From Methanocorpusculum sp. (GTDB taxonomy: Archaea; Halobacteriota; Methanomicrobia; Methanomicrobiales; Methanocorpusculaceae), in NCBI GenBank assembly GCA_029987245.1, contig DALTWG010000035.1:1-18763 (forward strand): a stretch of DNA of 18,763 nt. The letters run 5' to 3'. Every line of letters begins with the position of its first letter. The first letter of the stretch is position 1. The notes beneath the pieces are model-generated. The model ran no database searches. It was given only the letters and a program-made list of their open reading frames with translations, and was not told where the DNA came from. The position numbers and the translations under genes are program-made. This document shows, piece after piece, positions 15,212 to 18,763 of this stretch.

Positions 15212-15559
15212 ATGGCAGGAAGACCCCATCGTATGACGGCAGAGCCGGCGAAAAAGCGTGTAACCTTTTATGCGTCCCGGACGGTAAGCGAAATTATTGA
15301 CAGCGTCAAAGAGGCGCAAGGCAGCGACAGCGTAACGGATGCTCTGACGCAGATTATCTTAAACTACGCAAATCAGCGTGTTTTACACACAATAGGCGAC
15401 GAAGTAAAGAGCAATTATGCGGAGCAGGTGGAAGACGTTCGTGAACTTCGTGCAAAATGTGAGATTCTCGAAAGCCGTCTTGCGGGGCTTGAGGAAAAAT
15501 ATGCGCTGATGAATACAATGTTTGCCGAACTGCAGAAGGCGTACCCCATCCGGAAGTAA
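15212..15559 (+). CDS. Ribbon-helix-helix DNA-binding protein with C-terminal coiled coil
   Basis: 115 residues. An N-terminal arm (MAGRPHRMTAEP) resembles an AT-hook-like GRP tail. Residues about 15-55 have ribbon-helix-helix form: KKRVTFYAS as the strand, RTVSEIIDSVKEAQG as helix A, then SVTDALTQIILNYAN as helix B. Residues about 66-110 show heptad spacing of Val, Leu and Ala in charged sequence (VEDVRELRAKCEILESRL), a likely dimeric coiled coil. It is probably a DNA-binding regulator. A perfect A/T-rich palindrome immediately upstream suggests autoregulation. No toxin gene follows, so an antitoxin role is unlikely. It stands alone between two minus-strand operons; targets unknown. RHH assignment is from the predicted pattern, not a named family. 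Confidence 0.7.
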   Translation: MAGRPHRMTAEPAKKRVTFYASRTVSEIIDSVKEAQGSDSVTDALTQIILNYANQRVLHTIGDEVKSNYAEQVEDVRELRAKCEILESRLAGLEEKYALMNTMFAELQKAYPIRK

Positions 15560-15561
15560 GG

Positions 15562-15581
15562 AGAAGGGGGTTCTTTTTTTT
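15562..15581 (+). terminator. Terminator of the RHH gene
   Basis: A short stem AGAA-GGGGG-TTCT (15562-15574) runs into eight T residues (15574-15581), three bases after the stop codon. The T-tract alone would be enough for archaeal termination. Confidence 0.55.
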
Positions 15582-15798
15582 GGCGGGGGGGGCTTTTAGG
15601 AAGCGGCTTTAGTCAGCAGGGGAGCGCATTCACTTATGTCTGCTTTGGAGCGCTTAGTGCCGCGGCTGAATATTGCCTGAAAACCCTTTGTCATTTGATG
15701 ATGAAGCGATGAGCCCCCCTTCTGTTTTTCGCCTGCCCGGAATCACCACGCAAAATACCTCGCTCTCCAAAACAAACCCAAAATCCCCGCATCCGCTC
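15582..15798. other. Intergenic region without a recognised gene
   Basis: It starts with a G-tract (GGCGGGGGGGG, 15582 on), contains GGAGCGC twice about 26 bases apart, and a C-box-like ATGATGA at 15698-15704 that lacks a suitably placed D box. No frame of useful length is open. I see nothing else I can name. Confidence 0.4.
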
Positions 15799-15812
15799 AA
15801 AAAAATAAAAAA
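15799..15812 (-). terminator. T-rich terminator of the por operon
   Basis: On the minus strand, about 27 bases after the porB stop, there is T6-A-T7 (plus-strand A-rich 15799-15812). No strong stem precedes it; this is a typical archaeal T-tract terminator. Confidence 0.55.
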
Positions 15813-15838
15813 GGAGAGAACTAAAGTCCCGTCACCGC

Positions 15839-16726
15839 TTATAAATCGATGCCGTACTTCTTCGCATTCGCATCGGCGATTGCCTGAATCTTTGCAATCT
15901 CCGCGTCATTTCTTGCCGGCTTAAACAGATGACGGAACCGCTTCTGCGCTTTCAGATACTCATCCACCGGAACACGCTTAATCTTTTTAGCAGAAGTCAG
16001 CACACCGTTTTCCATCTCATAATTGACCCAAAGACCGCACTGCACAGCCATTCTGCCTATTTCCATCGTCATCGAAGAATCAACACCCCAGCCTGTCGGA
16101 CACGGAGCATGAACCTGCACATAACACGGACCCGGCGTATTCACCGCCTTCTCAATCTTTTTCATCAGATCCATCGGATAGGCGATAGTAGCTGTTGCAA
16201 CATACGGCGAACCGTGAGCCACAAGAATCTGCGGCAGGTCCTTCTTCGGCCTGTTGTTGCCGAACGAACATGCCCCCGCAGGAGACGTAGTAGTATCAGC
16301 GTCATACGGCGTCGAACCCGAGCGCTGGATACCGGTGTTCATGTACGCCTCATTGTCATAGCAGACATAGGTAAAATCATGCCCGCGCTCAAACGCGCCC
16401 GAGATGCAGAGCGTACCGATATCAACCGTAGCACCGTCGCCGCCGATGACAAGAATCTTTTCCTTGCCAAGCCGGCCCTGCTTTTTCAGCGCCGCCTCGA
16501 TACCTGACGCTACCGCCGACGAATTTTCAAACAGCGAATGAATCCAAGGAATCTTCCACGACGTCTCCGGATACGGCGTCGAAAAGACCTCAAGACATCC
16601 TGTCGGAGAAACCGCAATAACATTCTCGCCGGCGCCTTTCAGAATCATTCTGACCGCAGCGGAAGCACCGCAGCCTCCGCAGGCCCGGTGACCGCACTCA
16701 AAATTTTCAATACTTCTGTCAACCAT
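15839..16726 (-). CDS. porB: Pyruvate:ferredoxin oxidoreductase, beta subunit
   Basis: 295 residues. This subunit carries thiamine diphosphate and one [4Fe-4S] cluster and, with PorA, interconverts acetyl-CoA plus CO2 and pyruvate using ferredoxin. Cluster ligands are visible as Cys16 and Cys19 (ACGGCG), Cys44 (PTGCLE) and Cys209 (APCPTGW). The thiamine diphosphate motif runs from GGDGATVDIG (95-104) to DNEAYMNTG (124-132), with Asp97 and Asn130 as likely metal ligands. The length is normal. The ATG at 16726 follows the porA stop directly and has a strong Shine-Dalgarno sequence GGAGGTG (plus 16733-16739). Last gene of porCDAB. In a hydrogenotrophic methanogen it works in the pyruvate-synthesis direction. 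Confidence 0.95.
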   Translation of the reverse strand: MVDRSIENFECGHRACGGCGASAAVRMILKGAGENVIAVSPTGCLEVFSTPYPETSWKIPWIHSLFENSSAVASGIEAALKKQGRLGKEKILVIGGDGATVDIGTLCISGAFERGHDFTYVCYDNEAYMNTGIQRSGSTPYDADTTTSPAGACSFGNNRPKKDLPQILVAHGSPYVATATIAYPMDLMKKIEKAVNTPGPCYVQVHAPCPTGWGVDSSMTMEIGRMAVQCGLWVNYEMENGVLTSAKKIKRVPVDEYLKAQKRFRHLFKPARNDAEIAKIQAIADANAKKYGIDL

Positions 16727-17884
16727 TTAAAGCACCTCCTCGCGAAGACCGTAGAACATATCGCCTTTGCCCTCCCCGGCAAGTCTGACAATGTTTTTAA
16801 TATCACTCTTTCTTACATCGCGGCCGCCCAGACCGAGGATATAATCGTAGACCGGGATGTTGGAGCCGTACAGCGCGTCTTTTACCTCAAGCGCAACCGC
16901 ACCTTTCGCACCGAGACTCACGTTCTTGTCAAGCACCGCAATCTTCTGCGCGTGCGCAAGAGCTTTTGCAAGGTCCTCTGCCGGGAACGGTCGAAACACT
17001 CTGATGCCTAAGAGACCCACCTTCTTACCCTCGGCGCGCATCTCGTCGATGGCGTCCTTAATGGTGCCGCAAATGGACCCCATTGCCACAATGGCAATCT
17101 CGGCGTCTTCGAGTTTGTAGCTTGTTACAAGCTTTGAATAGTCGCGGCCGAATACCTCGCCGAACTCTTTGCCGTACTTCTTAAATGCCTCTGCCGCGCG
17201 CTTGACCGCCGCATCATGCTCGTATCTGAATTCAAGATAATATTCAGGAGTTGCGTACATGCCGAATGAAATCGGGTCCTTGCAGTCGAGTTTCTGATAC
17301 GGCTTGAATTCGCCGAGGAATTTGTCTACCAGTTCCTGCTCCGGGATGTCGACCGGCTCATAAACATGCGATAAAATGAATCCGTCGAAACAGACAAACG
17401 CCGGCAGGAGAATGTTGTGGTCCTCGCAGATTTTGTATGCTAAGATGTGCATATCCAGCGCTTCCTGGTTGTCTTCTGCATAAAACTGCAGCCAGCCGGC
17501 GTCTCTCATCATTATCGAGTCCTGCTGGTCGTTCCAGATGGAAAGCGGCGCGGAAATTGCACGGTTTGCAATGCCCATCACAATCGGAAGACGCATTCCG
17601 GCGGCGTTAAAGACAACCTCGCCCATGAGGGCCAGGCCCTGCGAAGTAGTTGCAGAGTATACTCTTGAACCTGCTGCAGATGCGCCGATACAGGCGGAAA
17701 GCGCCGAAAATTCCGACTCTACGCAGATGTATTCTGCATCAAGTCTGCCATCGGCGACAATACTTGCCAAACCTTCGACAATGTGCGTCTGCGGCGTAAT
17801 CGGGTAAGCGGAAATTACCTGCGGGCGGCAGAGCCGAACGGTTTCTGCGACCGCAATTGAACCTTCCATAATTCCACGGGTCAT
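16727..17884 (-). CDS. porA: Pyruvate:ferredoxin oxidoreductase, alpha subunit
   Basis: 385 residues. Forms the catalytic core with PorB. The N-terminal pyrimidine-binding domain shows SAYPITPQT at 25-33 with the conserved Thr, CVESEFSAL near 54-62, and ATTSQGLALM at 78-87. The later domain (about 250-385) contains VAMGSICGT and GLLGIRVFRPFP, as in archaeal PorA and VorA. Identity as Por, not Vor/Ior, rests on the four-gene porCDAB order and overall sequence; substrate preference cannot be proved by eye. Start at ATG 17884, abutting the porD stop, with an AGGAGG Shine-Dalgarno sequence about nine bases upstream (plus 17893-17897); a Met at residue 6 is less well placed. Confidence 0.94.
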   Translation of the reverse strand: MTRGIMEGSIAVAETVRLCRPQVISAYPITPQTHIVEGLASIVADGRLDAEYICVESEFSALSACIGASAAGSRVYSATTSQGLALMGEVVFNAAGMRLPIVMGIANRAISAPLSIWNDQQDSIMMRDAGWLQFYAEDNQEALDMHILAYKICEDHNILLPAFVCFDGFILSHVYEPVDIPEQELVDKFLGEFKPYQKLDCKDPISFGMYATPEYYLEFRYEHDAAVKRAAEAFKKYGKEFGEVFGRDYSKLVTSYKLEDAEIAIVAMGSICGTIKDAIDEMRAEGKKVGLLGIRVFRPFPAEDLAKALAHAQKIAVLDKNVSLGAKGAVALEVKDALYGSNIPVYDYILGLGGRDVRKSDIKNIVRLAGEGKGDMFYGLREEVL

Positions 17885-18151
17885 TTATTTTTCCTCCTGA
17901 AGCATGGTGATTGCTTTTGCCTTGTCCGGGCACTCATGTGCGCACAGACCGCAGCCTTTGCAGAAGTCAAGGTCGATTGCATAGGTTTTGTCTGCGTTCT
18001 GGGTAATGCATCCCTCCGGGCAGATTAACTGGCAGGTGCCGCATTTCGTACATTTTGCACTGTCCATAACCGGGTAGAAAACTCTCCAGGAACCGGTCTT
18101 GTTGTTGCGGCCCTTACCGGGTCTTGCCGTACATCCGATACCAAGCGACAT
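17885..18151 (-). CDS. porD: Pyruvate:ferredoxin oxidoreductase, delta (ferredoxin-like) subunit
   Basis: 88 residues carrying two [4Fe-4S] clusters that pass electrons from PorAB to ferredoxin. The two motifs are C34-x-x-C37-x-x-C40-x-x-x-C44-P and C64-x-x-C67-x-x-C70-x-x-x-C74-P; Cys48 is extra. The N-terminal lead (MSLGIGCTARPGKG, then SWRVFYPV) is typical of PorD. The ATG at 18151 overlaps the porC stop by one base (TAATG) and has a GGGAGGG Shine-Dalgarno site (plus 18161-18167). Part of porCDAB. Confidence 0.95.
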   Translation of the reverse strand: MSLGIGCTARPGKGRNNKTGSWRVFYPVMDSAKCTKCGTCQLICPEGCITQNADKTYAIDLDFCKGCGLCAHECPDKAKAITMLQEEK

Positions 18152-18696
18152 TAGTATTTTCCCTCCCTGACAAGTTCGTATGCGCGTTTTGCCGCGGCGA
18201 AGTTGGTGACTGCAAGTTTTGCAGGGAATCTTCCCTCGATTGCGCCTTTGAGGGCTTCAAGGGTGATTTCGCCGGATGCAGCTGCAAATGCTCCCATTAA
18301 GGTGGTGTTGGTAATCGGCAGACCGATTTCTTCGAGTGCAATTTTGGTTGCATCAAGGACAATCAGCTTGACACCTTCAGGGATGGTGTATTCTGCTTTC
18401 TTCTCAGTATTGATAATCGCAATGCCGCCTGCTTTCATGCCCGCAAAGACATTTACGTCGCGGATTAAGGTGCTGTCCTGGACGATAATGTAGTCCGGTT
18501 CATATACCTGGCTGCGCAGACGGATTTTTTCGTCGCTGAAGCGGACAAAAGCCTGTACAGGTGCACCGCGCCGTTCTACACCGAACGCGGGGAATGCCTG
18601 TGAATAGACGCCGGCGGTAAATGCGGCGGTTGCAATTAATTCTGCCGCAGTTACGGAACCCTGTCCGCCTCTTCCATGGATACGTAGTTCTCTCAT
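18151..18696 (-). CDS. porC: Pyruvate:ferredoxin oxidoreductase, gamma subunit
   Basis: 181 residues. The gamma subunit is thought to bind coenzyme A. It opens with the family hallmark MRELRIHGRGGQGSVTAAEL, followed by SQAFPAFGVERRGAPVQAFVR near 32-52, both diagnostic of PorC/VorC-type subunits. The hallmark begins at the first codon, which fixes the ATG at 18696. First gene of porCDAB, the order seen in other methanogens. No Shine-Dalgarno sequence is present before this start, unlike the three genes behind it, and a 21-base palindrome sits in its place. Confidence 0.95.
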   Translation of the reverse strand: MRELRIHGRGGQGSVTAAELIATAAFTAGVYSQAFPAFGVERRGAPVQAFVRFSDEKIRLRSQVYEPDYIIVQDSTLIRDVNVFAGMKAGGIAIINTEKKAEYTIPEGVKLIVLDATKIALEEIGLPITNTTLMGAFAAASGEITLEALKGAIEGRFPAKLAVTNFAAAKRAYELVREGKY

Positions 18697-18717
18697 ATCA
18701 TTATAATTTATAATGAT
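18697..18717. promoter_or_regulatory. Perfect 21-base palindrome at the por operon start
   Basis: Ten-base arms ATCATTATAA (18697-18706) and TTATAATGAT (18708-18717) flank a single T. The site directly abuts the porC ATG. It is too close to the start codon to be the TATA box, which should lie near 18722-18730 (ATTGATTAA on the minus strand). This is the classic place for a repressor operator at the transcription start. A second small palindrome, GATTAATC (18715-18722), overlaps its outer edge. Confidence 0.6.
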
Positions 18718-18763
18718 TAATCAATATGAATTTGCCGACATGTTATGCCGGGGGAGGGGGAGG

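Noticed and set aside
15212..15559. RHH protein as the antitoxin of a toxin-antitoxin pair
   Set aside because: No toxin-like frame on either side; flanked by terminators and unrelated operons.
15698..15704. C-box-like ATGATGA, possible C/D box guide RNA
   Set aside because: No CTGA D box at the expected distance downstream and no terminal stem.
15929..16507. 192-codon plus-strand frame opposite porB
   Set aside because: Arg/His/Thr-rich, no recognisable fold, antisense to the conserved thiamine diphosphate region.
1..18763. CRISPR array, tRNA, rRNA, insertion sequence or prophage
   Set aside because: No regularly spaced repeats, no tRNA-like cloverleaf noticed, no transposase or phage protein in any frame examined.

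Overview
The window looks like chromosome of a methanogenic archaeon with roughly even GC content. The evidence is archaeal: a membrane-anchored LonB protease, an archaeosine tRNA-modification pair (TgtA and an ArcS-type protein with a PUA domain), an archaeal Nob1, a four-subunit pyruvate:ferredoxin oxidoreductase in the order porC-porD-porA-porB, and TATA-like boxes about 27-35 bases before many start codons. Methanomicrobiales, perhaps a Methanocorpusculum relative, is my best guess. It is an inference from gene content and style, not from any database search.

Layout. Bases 1-215 hold only the T-tract terminators of lonB and a hairpin-rich stretch. lonB (minus) and prs (plus) diverge from a 90-base gap containing a perfect inverted repeat; nob1 overlaps the end of prs. 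Two tandem, divergent paralogues of a very large membrane protein follow (3842-5854 and 5957-7972). Each joins a ten-helix EamA/DMT carrier to a C-terminal region that I read as two diverged copies of a six-helix SatP/YaaH-like (acetate transporter type) unit. This is the most unusual part of the window. Next come a GNAT acetyltransferase and a 59-residue unknown protein (minus), then a SIMPL-domain protein, a standalone HIRAN-domain protein and a small Cys-rich exported PEGA-like protein (plus).

On the minus strand, 14958 down to 10449 holds an AMMECR1 protein, tgtA and arcS in a tight operon (abutting or overlapping genes), then a P-type-ATPase-like HAD protein that probably has its own promoter. 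A ribbon-helix-helix/coiled-coil regulator (plus, 15212-15559) sits directly behind an A/T-rich palindrome. The window closes with porCDAB (minus, 18696 to 15839), whose first start codon abuts a perfect 21-base palindrome.

How the genes fit together. TgtA and ArcS act in sequence on G15 of tRNA. Por joins acetyl-CoA and CO2 to make pyruvate, the entry to biosynthesis in a methanogen that assimilates acetate; this makes an acetate- or organic-acid-type role for the twin transporters attractive but unproven. Prs and Nob1 are housekeeping genes of nucleotide and ribosome synthesis. Genes at the head of transcription units mostly look leaderless or short-leadered, while internal por genes have strong Shine-Dalgarno sites. 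I see no tRNA, rRNA, CRISPR array, transposase or phage gene.
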